Assembly (NCBI GenBank): GCA_947095585.1
Contig: OX352761.1
Span: 137,298,277 to 137,362,276 of the forward strand
Direction of reading: 5' to 3'
DNA length: 64,000 nt
DNA from: Nephrocerus scutellatus
Lineage: Eukaryota > Arthropoda > Insecta > Diptera > Pipunculidae
This document shows positions 47,694 through 58,200 of this stretch, in pieces. How positions within the stretch are numbered: position 1 is the first letter of the stretch; each line of letters starts with the position of its first letter. The notes under the pieces were generated by a model. That model was not told the DNA's origin and searched no databases. It worked only from the letters and a program-made list of their open reading frames with translations. A program made the position numbers and the translations under genes.

Positions 47694-49050
47694 TACGAAA
47701 AGGACTGAAAGATTATACCAGAGTCCTACAATGACTATTAGAAAAACATGTAAGCATGGATAATTTAATTAACTTCTCCCAGAAACCAGAATACGATAAC
47801 ACAAATGCCATAATGCCAAGGCAACCGTTTACAATTTTACATAATCACACTTATTTTGGAGGTCCTGACCTCTGCATTTGTATCTGGATTGTATCTGCTA
47901 TCAAATAGAGAGCTTCAAAATGTTAATTGAAAAATACTTGAGTTTCGCTTTTAGATGCAAGTCGGAAAGGATATTTCCTTCTATCCACCGCACACTATTC
48001 ACTGGTCAGTAAAGTTGATTAAGTACTCGTAAGTGTAGAAGGATTACGAAAACTTGTTGTTCAATTAGCCTTAAGTGCTCGTTTTAATTAGATTGGTGTC
48101 ACCTTTTTGTTTTGTGTGTGTTTGTTTGTGTATGTATGCGGTTTCCCTTTCTTTGTGGTACAATGAAAGTCGAACGCTGAAATGCAATTAATTCTGTAAT
48201 TTGTGAGGTAAACTGTTGCAGTAGGCTTCAAAATTTTCATCTCGACATCCTACATTGATAGAAGGGACAGTGATGTTTATGTGGTAATTAACGTAAACAA
48301 AATAACATAATCAGTAAATAAAAAGTAACCACAAACGTATATGATTAGTTGTCCATTACCTTTAGTGTTATTGGTCAGTATTAGCAACAGAAACTCTTAA
48401 TAAGTAAAGTGAAATGGAGAAATGTGGTCTAGAAAGATTGCGATGAGTTTTTACTAATAATTTTTACTATAGATACAATCAGAGAGTATACAAAAATTAG
48501 ATATTCTCCATTGCAATTTTAGATCTTCTGTAACTTATTGTTTATTACATTTCTTATGTTATCAGTGTTAATGTTCATATTCGTTGGTCTCGCATTTTAA
48601 ATTATTAAACATTTGCCCAGCAAACCGAACTTAGTAACGTTCCGAACTTAAACTAAAGACGAACGATACATTTCTCCTTAGTTTTCACAGCTATTTCGCA
48701 CTAAGTAATTGAAAAGGGAAAAGTCTCAAAAGGATCATCTCTCATAATGGACCAAAATCTCATAATTTTTGCAGTTAAGCGACGTTTTATGAAACGAAGC
48801 TGAACTCAATGCATTTAATAAATTTAAAACTTTCCACCACAATTTGTCCTTGTTTCTGGTTAAAGTTACTCCTCGTGCTTTAATGCTAATCCGATTATCG
48901 GCCATGCACCGTCATTCTTCCGCCATAACAAAAGTAAAGAATTGCCTTTAACATACTAACACAGATTCTTTGTAGTCACAATTTGCGCTAAATTTTTACA
49001 AACTTTTCTTAAAACATTCAATGGAATACGCAATCAATTTATTTAGTTAT

Positions 49051-49079
49051 TGTGTTTTTTCTCTGTTGCAGGTAAGATA
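49051..49079 (+). promoter_or_regulatory. Candidate recursive splice site (ratchet point)
   Basis: A long pyrimidine tract (TGTGTTTTTTCTCTGTTG) ends in CAG at 49069-49071 and is followed with no gap by GTAAGA (49072-49077). Acceptor and donor consensus therefore abut, as in recursive-splicing ratchet points known from long Drosophila introns. A second, stronger donor (GTGAGT) lies 34 bp downstream at 49106, so the site can also act as an ordinary 3' splice site for a short exon. Such a ratchet plus downstream donor is the arrangement described for RS-exons. The motif is directly visible; its use is inferred. Confidence 0.5.
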
Positions 49080-49105
49080 AAGTTTTACGATGACATCACC
49101 AAAAT
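49072..49105 (+). CDS. Micro-exon 1 of a plus-strand gene, with start codon
   Basis: A 34-nt segment lies between the acceptor CTGTTGCAG (ends 49071) and the donor AAAAT|GTGAGTAAGG (49106). It holds an ATG at 49090-49092 with A at -3, giving MTSPK plus one leftover base (phase 1). With exons 2 and 3 it makes a single open frame of 33 codons. The alternative frame (GKIKFYDDITK, needing an upstream coding exon) would stop in exon 3, so the ATG reading is preferred. The first bases of the exon (GTAAGA) can themselves serve as a donor, hence the ratchet call. The intron to exon 2 is 231 bp. The gene is not recognised. Support is splice grammar and frame continuity only. Confidence 0.4.
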
Positions 49106-49336
49106 GTGAGTAAGGACACGCGTTCGTGAAAATTTCCCTCATTTTGCTGATTACGATGGTTTCGCTAATTAAAACAGAATCAAGGTAACTCAATTAAAAT
49201 CGTGAATTAAGTTCTACCGAAAGTACACTATAGTTTTGGCGTCAAGTTGTTTTTCTTTGGATTATCTTGAGACTTGAGCTCTATCTCTCTGTCTGTCTGA
49301 ATAAATATTTAAATAAAATAATCACAAATCTTGCAG

Positions 49337-49349
49337 TGGATGCGGAAGA
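49337..49349 (+). CDS. Micro-exon 2 (13 nt)
   Basis: Thirteen bases, TGGATGCGGAAGA, lie between an acceptor (CAAATCTTGCAG, ends 49336) and a near-perfect donor (GTAAGTACC, from 49350). In the frame set by the ATG in exon 1 it completes a Leu codon, encodes Asp-Ala-Glu and leaves two bases of the next Glu codon. Exons this short are uncommon and usually need help for recognition. The donor strength and the phase match on both sides are the reasons for calling it. It is the least certain link of the three taken alone. Confidence 0.35.
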
Positions 49350-49638
49350 GTAAGTACCTTCAGCTAAACTTTATCGAGTTTTCTTAAAATAATCTTGAAA
49401 ATTTTGGGGATTTTTGTTTTTTGAATTTTTGGATTAGATTTTTTGCGTGGGTGGAGTACTGCGTTGGCGTTCGTCTTTAAGCTTTCAAAATTTGTGAAGC
49501 TTTGAACGTTGCATTTATTACAAGGATCCTCATTAAATATTGTCGAATGTCCTTATAAGTCAAGCACAATTCGGAGCTTTCGCTACATTTTCAACAGCAC
49601 TTTTATTTCAATCTTGAAGTTACTTTTAATTATTTCAG

Positions 49639-49709
49639 ATGCAACTTTAGTACAGTTGAATTAAAATGCTTCAATGAAGAACCTACTTCAGAAAATTGTG
49701 TTCGCGTTG
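49639..49709 (+). CDS. Micro-exon 3 (71 nt), Cys-containing
   Basis: The segment lies between a good acceptor (TTTTAATTATTTCAG, ends 49638) and a donor (GCGTTG|GTAAAG, from 49710). A second possible donor (TTTTCG|GTAATT) lies 13 bp downstream. In the frame carried from exons 1 and 2 it reads ECNFSTVELKCFNEEP and then TSENCVRV, ending in phase 1. The other two frames contain stops (TAG or TAA), so the open frame is the one demanded by the upstream exons. Three cysteines in 21 residues suggest an extracellular or metal-binding segment, but no domain can be named. The next exon was not found; a Ty3/Gypsy relic begins 400 bp downstream. Confidence 0.4.
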
Positions 49710-50119
49710 GTAAAGATTTTCGGTAATTTCTAGAGTGCCAGGTACCCCTCACTTGTCTCTTGAGAGTTTTTCACCAGATATTGATAATAAACCAATTCCG
49801 TAATGTTTTTTTAATTTTGTTAGGCATCCGCCTCTTACCAAGAGTCATTTTGACTATCCTAAACATTAATCTTAAACAAATCATTTGGTTATAATTCTTA
49901 TTAAGGGTCGTTGTTGTGAGAACCATGTATGTGGGGTTAATCGAAATGCCATCCAACATTGCCAAGCCAAGCCATTGAAATATGGCTTGACTGCCGTTAT
50001 TATTTAAAACAGAGGAACAATAAAATATAAAACGATCTGGTGTAACCAACGGACGACTTGATTCAGATTCTTGTCTTGTTCTATTCTATATTTACAATAT
50101 CATTCAATTATCTCCTGAC

Positions 50120-50635
50120 ACACAGGAAGAGAAAGAGCGCGATAGGTACAGTTCGATGTCTTATTGGTTAACGATATTACCAAATCCTACATTCAGTTAT
50201 CTTGAAGTTCAGTCGACCCGAATGAATGGTTCCATATACTCCGCTACCGTAGTTGTTATATTAGAGCCCTCATGATCTCCGACCTTTTTTTCGTCATATC
50301 GTCCATGTATGTTTCTGTATCTTCACGACCTTGTATGGTCCGAAATACTTTGGCTTAAGCTTCATGTTAGAGCCAAATTGTGTGCGCTTGATGGCGACAC
50401 ATTGTATTTTTCTTCAGGCTTTCTCGTCTTGTCATAGCTATAATCATTTTCCTGCTGAACTTTTGAAATATTCTCTCGAACCTCCTCTCGTATACGATCA
50501 CGCTTGACGTATATAAGAGAGATGAGACATCTTCGCCAACATCGGTATAAAACCTAATAGATCCCCTCCACTTGTCCATCTCGAGAAAATCTGGTTGCCC
50601 TCAAGAGATGCTGTATATTTTCACTCAAATCAACT
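50120..50635 (-). mobile_element. Ty3/Gypsy pol C-terminus, distal part (split by LINE)
   Basis: A minus-strand continuation of the element at 51.5-52.1 kb. A 70-residue frame (50579-50367) with ERRFERIFQKFSRKM is followed in shifted frame by IKRTQFGSNMKLKPKYFGPY and KVVKIQKH, the conserved sequence at the end of Ty3/Gypsy integrases of the 412/mdg1 type. Residual KVGDHEGSNITTT and EYMEPFIRVD-like sequence follows. About 50124 a TGTCAGGAG motif may mark the start of a 3' LTR (minus strand), which would be truncated near 50040; that is only inference. Frames are broken throughout. Confidence 0.75.
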
Positions 50636-50639
50636 GAAT

Positions 50640-51400
50640 TCGAGCAATTCAAATCTAGGTTTCACCGCATAAACGCCGATGTTCCCCAGGGTTCTGTTTT
50701 TTCTCCGACGCTCTTCCTCATTTTCAATAAATGGATCCTGCATCAAAGAAACTGAAACACTCGCAATACTCGGTATTTGCGTCAACAACAAGCTTCGTTG
50801 GAATGACCAAATATGCGCCATCGCTAAGAATACTGCGAAATGTTTGGGGTTTCTTAAACGGTGCAAGCTGGTACTTCACTTTTTCAGACCTGACTACTAT
50901 TTACAAGGCATTTATTCGCATCAAACTTGAATACAACTGTACTGTCTAAGCAGGTGCTCCCACATTGAATCTACTCGACAGAGCTCAGAACCGCGCGATA
51001 AAACTTAATGCTGACATAAATATCGCGAAAACAATCGAATAGCTTGAACATCGTAGGAATGTTTCCTGTTTGTCACTGTTTTACCGCTTTTTCATTGGCG
51101 GTGTTTAAAAGAAATATTCAGATGCATACCGTCCATCCTTCAAACCAAACGAAATACCCGTGCCTGAACTCGAGCTCACGGAGGCATCATTAGACCTCGG
51201 ACGTCCCGACCAATACAGAGATTCTCTCTTCAGCCGCACAATAATTATGTGGAATGAATTGCCCGTCTCTGTGTTTACGCATTTGTATGATCTACAGTCG
51301 AGATCCATGTGCATAGACATCTAACCTTTTCCTCTCCTTAAATTCCGAACGCCCACGCTGTGCTAAGCATTATAAGGTTGCAAAGATTATAAAAAAATGT
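50640..51400 (+). mobile_element. CR1/Jockey-type LINE (copy 3) nested in Gypsy, YADD deleted
   Basis: The plus strand starts with NADVPQGSVFSPTLFLIF (about 50670-50728) and jumps directly to NGSCIKETETLAILGICVNN, KLRWNDQICAIAKNTAKCLG and FLKRC; the intervening part, which contains the catalytic YADD in copy 2, is absent. A shifted frame continues with TIYKAFIRIKLEYNCTV, and later frames match copies 1 and 2 to the family 3' end (CCCACGCTGTGCTAAGC, about 51355-51371) and an A-rich tail (to about 51400). The orientation is opposite to the surrounding Gypsy relic, whose integrase sequence continues on both sides. So this LINE inserted into the Gypsy copy and is younger than it. Confidence 0.87.
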
Positions 51401-51474
51401 AAAAGCTGTTCCCCTACCTGATTGTTCTTGGATTTCCGGACTGCTTTTTAAATCTCTCGATGACTTCATTAGAT

Positions 51475-52110
51475 CCCATACCTTTTGTTGGATAAAGTGA
51501 AACAAGCTTGGAAAATGCATTAACGATTACAAGAATATGGTTATGCTGGTTATCTGTTCCATCGGGCCAACATGACCGACGTGTTAAGTACCCAATGGCT
51601 TGTTCTCCTTATCGATTGGTGTTCTTCTTTCCGCCTTTAGCATCATTAGGCACTTGACGTAGCCTTTAACAACAATTACTATCTTTTTGGCGAAACTAGG
51701 TATAAATAATGTTTTTCAATCAGATCTTAGGTTTTCTTAATTGAAAAATTACCGCCTAATAATCTCATGTTCCATCGGAGTTGGTCAAACCATGAGCTGG
51801 ATCTTTAACTTTAACTGGATCTTTATACAGTACACCTGCTTTCATGAAGTAATCTTCTTATTCTTCTCTTTCTATGACCTTCCTCACAGCTTTTATCCAT
51901 GTAACTGATTGTGCTTCGTGCTTCGCGGATGCAATGGTTTAATGGCTCATCGATCATTAAGCAATGTACCCTACTCAAAGTATCTACAAGTTCCATCTTT
52001 GTTCCTGAACGGTGTTTGATTTCATAACTTAATTTTTGTAGAAACAAAGCCCATCTGGATACTTCAGCGGAACATCCTTCTCTTTCATCCAAATTTACAA
52101 ACTGGTTTTT
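51475..52110 (-). mobile_element. Ty3/Gypsy pol, RNase H to integrase (proximal part)
   Basis: A minus-strand frame (52092-51823) begins LDEREGCSAEVSRWALFLQK, LSYEIKHRSGTKMELVDTLS and RVHCLMIDEP, the signature of the RNase H C-terminus and the start of the linker before integrase in Ty3/Gypsy elements. After a decayed connection it resumes near 51650 with CLMMLKAERRTPIDKENKPL, then HVGHVGPMEQ and IVNAFSKLVSLYPTK (integrase core start, shifted frames) and EVIERFKKQSGNP. The reading is then cut by the LINE at 50640-51400 and continues at 50635. Protease, RT and gag were not found. Internal stops show it is defunct. It closest resembles 412/mdg1-type elements by motif wording. Confidence 0.85.
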
Positions 52111-52149
52111 AGAAAAATTTTAATTTATATTACTGGCAGGCAGGGGAAT

Positions 52150-54405
52150 GTTTTAGGCTATAGTACACGCTTCACAATGCAGTGGTAACGGTAGGCGTAG
52201 GTTCATGATTGCGGGTAGCGAAGCGCCCGAGATAAGCTAGTTATGAATAAAAATTATCAATTTTGTAAATTAAGCACAAGCCTTAATGAAAACAAACAAA
52301 GAAATATGGGATTGACAATCGGCTAGTTAGACATAGACGTTATATGTATATGTGTTAAATGTTATGAAGACATTTATATTATGTTGAGTGCACTGCTCTG
52401 TATAAAGGCTACAGAATTGTTTGTGCAGAATCTTGTGTTGGTGGTGCTATTATTCGGTACTCAGTTGCAGTGGCTCACTATTGCAAAAAAAATCACTGAT
52501 TTAAGCAGCAATCTTGAACTATTACTCTACAGAATCACTGAATTTTTCGAACTTTACCATTACTATCTACCAAATATGGTGCAAATGCATTGTAACGATT
52601 CAGCATTGCCGCTATGTTTCTTGTTTAAATTTCGTAAACTCTAATATCCTTAGTCTTCTCTTCTCTTGACTATACCATTGCTTCTTTAAAATACTATCAA
52701 ATATTAGTCTAAAATAAAAAATCACTTCCTTTCACGAAAATATGAACAGCACAGTAATTCCTTCGATTAATAAATCAATGGCATCTGAACTGCCCTTTGG
52801 CGCCACAATAATCGCCTTTACAACTGCAAAAAAGAACTCCCAGCTGAAGTCTGTTTTTACGAATGCGCTCCGCTCACTCATTCACTCCTTGAACTAAGCA
52901 CAACCTTGTTCGTCCTTCTTCTACTTTATATAAAAAAAAACCATTGGCGAATTGTAGACCGGAGGATAGCTACGAAAAAATGAAATTCCAATTCGATATT
53001 TAGTACGAAATGGGAGCAGAGCCCAGCCAACGATACGCGCGAGGGAAAACCCTTGGCCTAATTGTGTACAGTTTTAAAAGTGGGCGCGCATCGCGACTAG
53101 CATTCGTTGCTCTTGTTCAGTTTCTGTGCAATCTGCAATCCGCCAAGTTAGCAAATTTTTAGGACGTTTCCGCCGTCAGTCTTCTCTGTCTTCTCACAAC
53201 CGCATTTAACGCTGTGCTCGCCTGCCCGCCGGCCCGCCACTTGCCAAAGGCCGTGACCACTTTGCCTCATGCCTTTGAAAGTATAAAGAAAACTAGACCA
53301 AAGCAGTGATAATCCTGAACACTGGAAACAATGCCGTAGACGACGTCCATCCCATGCCTAGCATCAAAAATCATATTTGCGGTTAAAAATTTACGATTTC
53401 GAAATTGCCTCATTGTCGTAAGGACGATTTGGTGATACTATTGCTCCTTTGTATGTATGTGGACGCCGTCGACACGGATGGATGGCCAAACAATGGTTGA
53501 GAAGTGCAAAAATTTACCACGGTACTACAGTACTACAGTATGCACAGTATGATCTGAATTTGACCAAATTAAATTGTTCGCTGCTTCTTTGCTTCTCAAT
53601 TAAAAAGTTTTGAGATTTTGTTGCCCCCCCCTCGAAGCCCGTGCATATTCCGTCTTTCATTGCTGGATGCTCTTTGATAATCCGGTACTTATTAATGCTG
53701 AATCATTAGATTCTCGCCGCTATAGTTGATTCTCTCCTTTACTTGAGGTTGTGGTTACCGTTGAAGGTAAGGTAGTCCCGTGGCAGCCAACTGCTTAGTT
53801 ATGTGGCAAATTGAATTTGTAATAAATAAAGACGATTCACTTGGATATTGCTTCAATGATTTCCCAAGGACTGCGGAATAAAATTTGTAACAACTCAATG
53901 ACGTATCGTCTACTGTTCCATTCAAATTGTTTTTGGATTTATCCATGTTCCGTGTAAGATTCTGAAATGATATTTTAATTGGATAGAATTTGGTGGAATT
54001 GAATCCACGGATGATTGAGGATTATTTTTTTAGGACACACAAATGGAAATGCTTTTACAGCTGTTATGACATTCAAAATGCTGTGGTGCGTTAAATTTTT
54101 TTGTCTTTTCTTTGCCTCTTTGAAACCTAGTCAGCTTTAAAAGAACAAATTCGCTGAGCTTGTGGTTAAAGTGTAAGGTGGAATATTAAACTTAGATTGC
54201 GATGTTTTGTGGATTAATGGAAGATGACACTGGGGGTCGGTTATGATATGAACAACAGGGCATAACAAGCTCAATAACACCGGCTATCAATCGGTAGCAG
54301 TAGGTGAAATTTCTGACTTTAGTTTGTAACGAAGCTAATCGTCACATTTGCCACATAACATACAACTAAAATACAATTTTACCATCAGTAAAACATTAAC
54401 TAGAA
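52150..54405. other. Non-coding DNA; promoter-like segment near 53.1 kb
   Basis: A GC-richer segment at 53,030-53,290 holds TTCAGTTTC at 53116-53124 (initiator-like) with TTTTAAAAG about 40-46 bp upstream, a little far for a TATA box, and a CCGCC/GCCCGCC-rich stretch downstream. No ORF or donor site follows convincingly. A tRNA-like stretch at about 52,165-52,225 (GTGGTAACGGTAGGCGTAGG) is too degenerate to call. Nothing else is supported. Confidence 0.25.
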
Positions 54406-54410
54406 TGGCT

Positions 54411-54495
54411 CGGTCGGCAAAAGCGCCCGAACGGCATGAAAACGACATGGGTTCGAAACCGACTACGATCAATAAAGAGGAAACCTGAAAACTCT
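54411..54495 (+). mobile_element. tRNA-like SINE head, third type
   Basis: A-box-like TGGCTCGGTCGG (54416-54427) and B-box-like GGTTCGAAACC (54450-54460) lie in the order and at about the spacing of a pol III internal promoter, followed by GACTACGATCAATAAAGAGG and a T-rich tail. The region between the boxes does not fold like a tRNA anticodon arm. The body does not match the main SINE family. It is probably a separate tRNA-derived retroposon. Confidence 0.4.
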
Positions 54496-54919
54496 TTTTT
54501 TTTTATTCGCTTAAATTAAAGCACATGAAAAGATTATTACAGGCAAGTAATCCAAAATACAACAACAACAAGAAAATACATAAATAAACGCTAAACAAAT
54601 AATTTCCAGTATTGTCTGTCTTCTTTTATTTCCTCTAGACCAAAGTAATTCCCAAACGGCTGAACGAAATAAGTAAGAACCTGGAGCGCGAAATCCAACT
54701 TAAAGTGTACTAGTCTTACTTCACCAACCAATGCATTTGGCACTCAAATAAAGCACCGTTTGGCGAGTCCCACCGAGAAATTTAATCAATAAATTGCGAG
54801 TCAATAGACTCTGTCGTTGCCACTGGTACAGCCTTCTGTTCAGTCAAACTGCTAATTTTGAGAGTTCTACACCGGACTCTAAAATCTACTGGTCAACTTT
54901 TCCTACCGACCGCTCCATT

Positions 54920-55285
54920 CCACCTGATTTTAGATCGCCAGGCTGAGCAACGTGCTTAAACACGGTTCTCAACTGACCATCTAGCTTCGTTCCACATGAA
55001 TTTCGATCGCCAGACTGAAGAACGTGCTTTAACACTGTTCTCAGCTGACCATTTAGCTTCGTTCCACCTGAATTTCGATCGCCAGACTGAGCAACGTGCT
55101 TAAACACCGTTCTCAGCTGACCATCTAGCTTCGTTCCACCTGCTTTTCGATTGCCAGACTGAGCATCGTGCTTAAACATCGTTCTCAGCTGACCATTTAG
55201 CCCCGTTCCAATGATTTTCGATCGCCAGACTGAGCAACGTGCTTAAACAACGTTCTCGTCTGACCATTTAGCCCCGTAGTTTAGT
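54920..55285 (-). repeat. 72-bp tandem repeat with open 24-residue reading frame
   Basis: Five units are anchored by GATCGCC/GATTGCC at 54933, 55005, 55077, 55149 and 55220 (spacings 72, 72, 72, 71). Because 72 is a multiple of three, the minus strand stays open: the unit reads FKHVAQSGDRNSGGTKLDGQ followed by LRTV, with small changes per unit (for example a CGTKL variant). The frame (55179-54886) ends in MERSVGKVDQ and a stop. The rightmost unit has lost one base, so the frame breaks there, and a stop lies just upstream of it. It may be a minisatellite with a fortuitous frame or the remains of a repeat-protein exon. A minus-strand donor (TTCAT|GTAAGTGTG) near 55430 and a pyrimidine tract (about 55370) lie upstream. 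Confidence 0.85.
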
Positions 55286-55289
55286 TGCA

Positions 55290-58200
55290 TGTATAGTAGA
55301 TCCTTCTGTTAAGCTATTATTAAGTATGCATTATAAGTAATACATACTGACGTTTTAAAGAAAAGAAAAGGGAAAAAAAGCAAATATTGTTCAACCAGAA
55401 CAACATACTTATTAATTTGTAACACACTTACATGAATAGAATCCTGGGTGTTCCGGCGAGCGTAACCCCAGCGAAAAACCGTTACAAGTTTTAGAATAAA
55501 AATGATGATAATTTAGGTGACAATAGAGCTAACATCAGTTAGCACCTTCACTGGGAAAAATGCAGGGCAACCGATCTTCAACTTTAAACTTATAAACTGT
55601 TTAAAAAGAAACTTTGTCTATTCTGAGTGACCTGATATGAATATATAGTTAATTGGTTTAATTGTTATACGTAGTGCTCATGACATCCGACTTGGGTCTA
55701 TGGCTGTACATATGGGTACTTGTATGTGTCACACAATAACCATTCATTCATGATCTATGATCCTGCTTTTTATGCACAAGGAGCTTGGTTTTTTCTTTTT
55801 TCAAAAATCTGGCAAAAATCCATCTAATTGATTGGAATGCATTCCCTCATTCACCAAAGAAATGATCAACATCAACTACGCGGATTACTCCATCGTCCCT
55901 TTTTGTAAAATCTTGTTTGTAACACCTTTTTTAAATATTTCATCAAAAAGCCACCAAAGTGGGTATTCCTCTTCGCGCTCTTGTCATAATTTATTCACTG
56001 AGCAGTTAAACTGCTCGAAAGTAAAGTAAACGAACGAGTCTCATTCACACAGGACACGGCAAGTGTGATTTCCATCAACATCATCATCATCACCGTCGTC
56101 ATCGCCGTCATCCACGCCGTCGTCGTCAGGATTCGTGACATCGTCCTGTGCCGCCACTGTCTCTGAGCGACATTCAATATTCAATTGCGATATGCCCAGC
56201 GCTGTAAAATGAGCATTCGCTTTACAAATTAATGATGAAATTACAGAGTGGCAACGGCGCGCGGTGTGAATTTAAGTAAATGTACAGCGGCGCGAAGATG
56301 GTGCTGCACTCCAAAATGGGAGTGGCAATAAGCGTGATGGTCGTCGTCGTCAAACTGGCGACATAGAGCGGCGATGTCAATAATGAGCTATGAGTGTCGC
56401 CTCTCGCCGTTCGCCACCGTGTCGCATTTCTATGAAATCGAAAAGAAAGAAAACAAAAGTGTTTGCTCCTTCGAAATTAATATTGTACAGAACGGAGGTC
56501 CTTTCAGCTATGTTGGTTTTTTTTTTCGATGCCATGGATGCGGTTGTAAAAATGAGGGAATGTTTACAAAGTTGACATGTAAATTATGAAATGACGGAGA
56601 TTATCTCTGGCAAAATAATATTATAAAATAGAAGCTACGGTTGGTAGTTGCCGACTGGATGAGAGACCCTACAACTCTACAAAAACTATTTTCCATAATT
56701 TCTATGCAATACTTCTGGGCCTGTACTTATCTTCTGACCTCTTTTGGGATGATATTGGCAGAATAAGATGAATAAGAAAGAGCAATTGCATCATAAAATT
56801 CGAGTAGCGCATAATTTAAACTTTTCAAAAGCCGCAATATCTTAATTTGTAGGGTGTCAACAAACCACAAAATATACGAAAGAAGTGTTGAGGCTTGAAG
56901 GAGTAAGCTTTTTTCAAGAAAGGAAACCTTTTCGTTGGATTTTCCGCAGATACCACATGGTACGTCGATTAATCGCTACTTCTTGTTCCGTTTTTTTGTC
57001 AAAAGGATGTTTTATGTATTATTGGCTGCGAAAGAATTCATCACTCTATGGAAGAAGTGGAAACATTTCAAAGGGTTCGCCCTCACAATAAGTCGGTGAA
57101 TTAGCCATCTTAATGAGGTAATGGATCGGTGGGTTTTTGTTTCAAATCCTTTCACGTTTGCAGGTGCAGTTAAAATGTACATTTAACGATTAATGTGCAC
57201 TCTGTGGGGTCGATTTGATGCTCAATGAGCATTTTATGCATTTTAATGATTTTAAGAGTTTTTTTTCATTCTGTTAAATCGAAATTAAAAATCAAATATG
57301 TCATTGTTTTTAATGGATTGCTTTAGCTGATCCGATATTATCATCATTTTAGACTCTAGAACCGCAATATCTGTAAGAGTGGTTGTAATACATGTTCATA
57401 CGGCTAAACTTCAATAAAAGTATTTGCTAATTATCATTTAGAACGATATCTTAAGGTTAAACTAAATTTTTTTTTAAATTTTTCAGTCAAATCAACGGCG
57501 ACGAACAAAATCAATTTCTATTTTTATAGCAGCCACATTATACAGACACACACTCAATCTGGTTACAAAAGTGAAGTTTCCATCGTTAGAGTCTCATTAC
57601 CGTGTCCTATACTCTTTATGACGGTACCTCCTTTCGTCACTTGAGATATATTGCACCGAGTTAACACGCACAGTTAACAACAATAGACTGGAATATCGTC
57701 CTTTCTTTGGTAAAACAAAGACATCAAACGGTTGAAACTATCTGAGCGGTTTTTTGTCACTTCCTGTCACTTGCACACAATGCCAAGGGTTGACATGTTC
57801 GCAACCACCGCGTAAATATAGGGCGTCTTGGCGGTATCTATACGACAACAATGCTGTGGGCCGCGTCGTGGCGACAGTTATATTACATTGCGTGGGGTTA
57901 TTCCCAAAAGGAACCAGTTACAATCTCTACACAATCTTGTGATGCGATAAAACAACAACATAATCTACAATGCTATACTGTGCCGAGCTGTGCTGTGTGA
58001 TCCTCTCGGATCTAATCCTTCGTAAAAGTGATTTCAACCATTGTTGTTGCAAACCAAAAAACACACAACCTACAAAGGATGTGACTGCACCTCTGCGCAG
58101 AATATGGAGTGACGTCCGCCGCATGTGAGGAGAAGACAAGTACTTAGTTTCAGTAGCATGAACCATAATTTCCGAAACCCGGTGTGCCTCAAATGCACTT

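Noticed and set aside
52165..52225. tRNA-like element
   Set aside because: Only a vague A-box-like stretch; the B box is not recognisable.
57150..57175. Recursive splice site (TTTGCAG|GTGCAG)
   Set aside because: The donor half lacks the GTRAGT consensus and no open exon follows.
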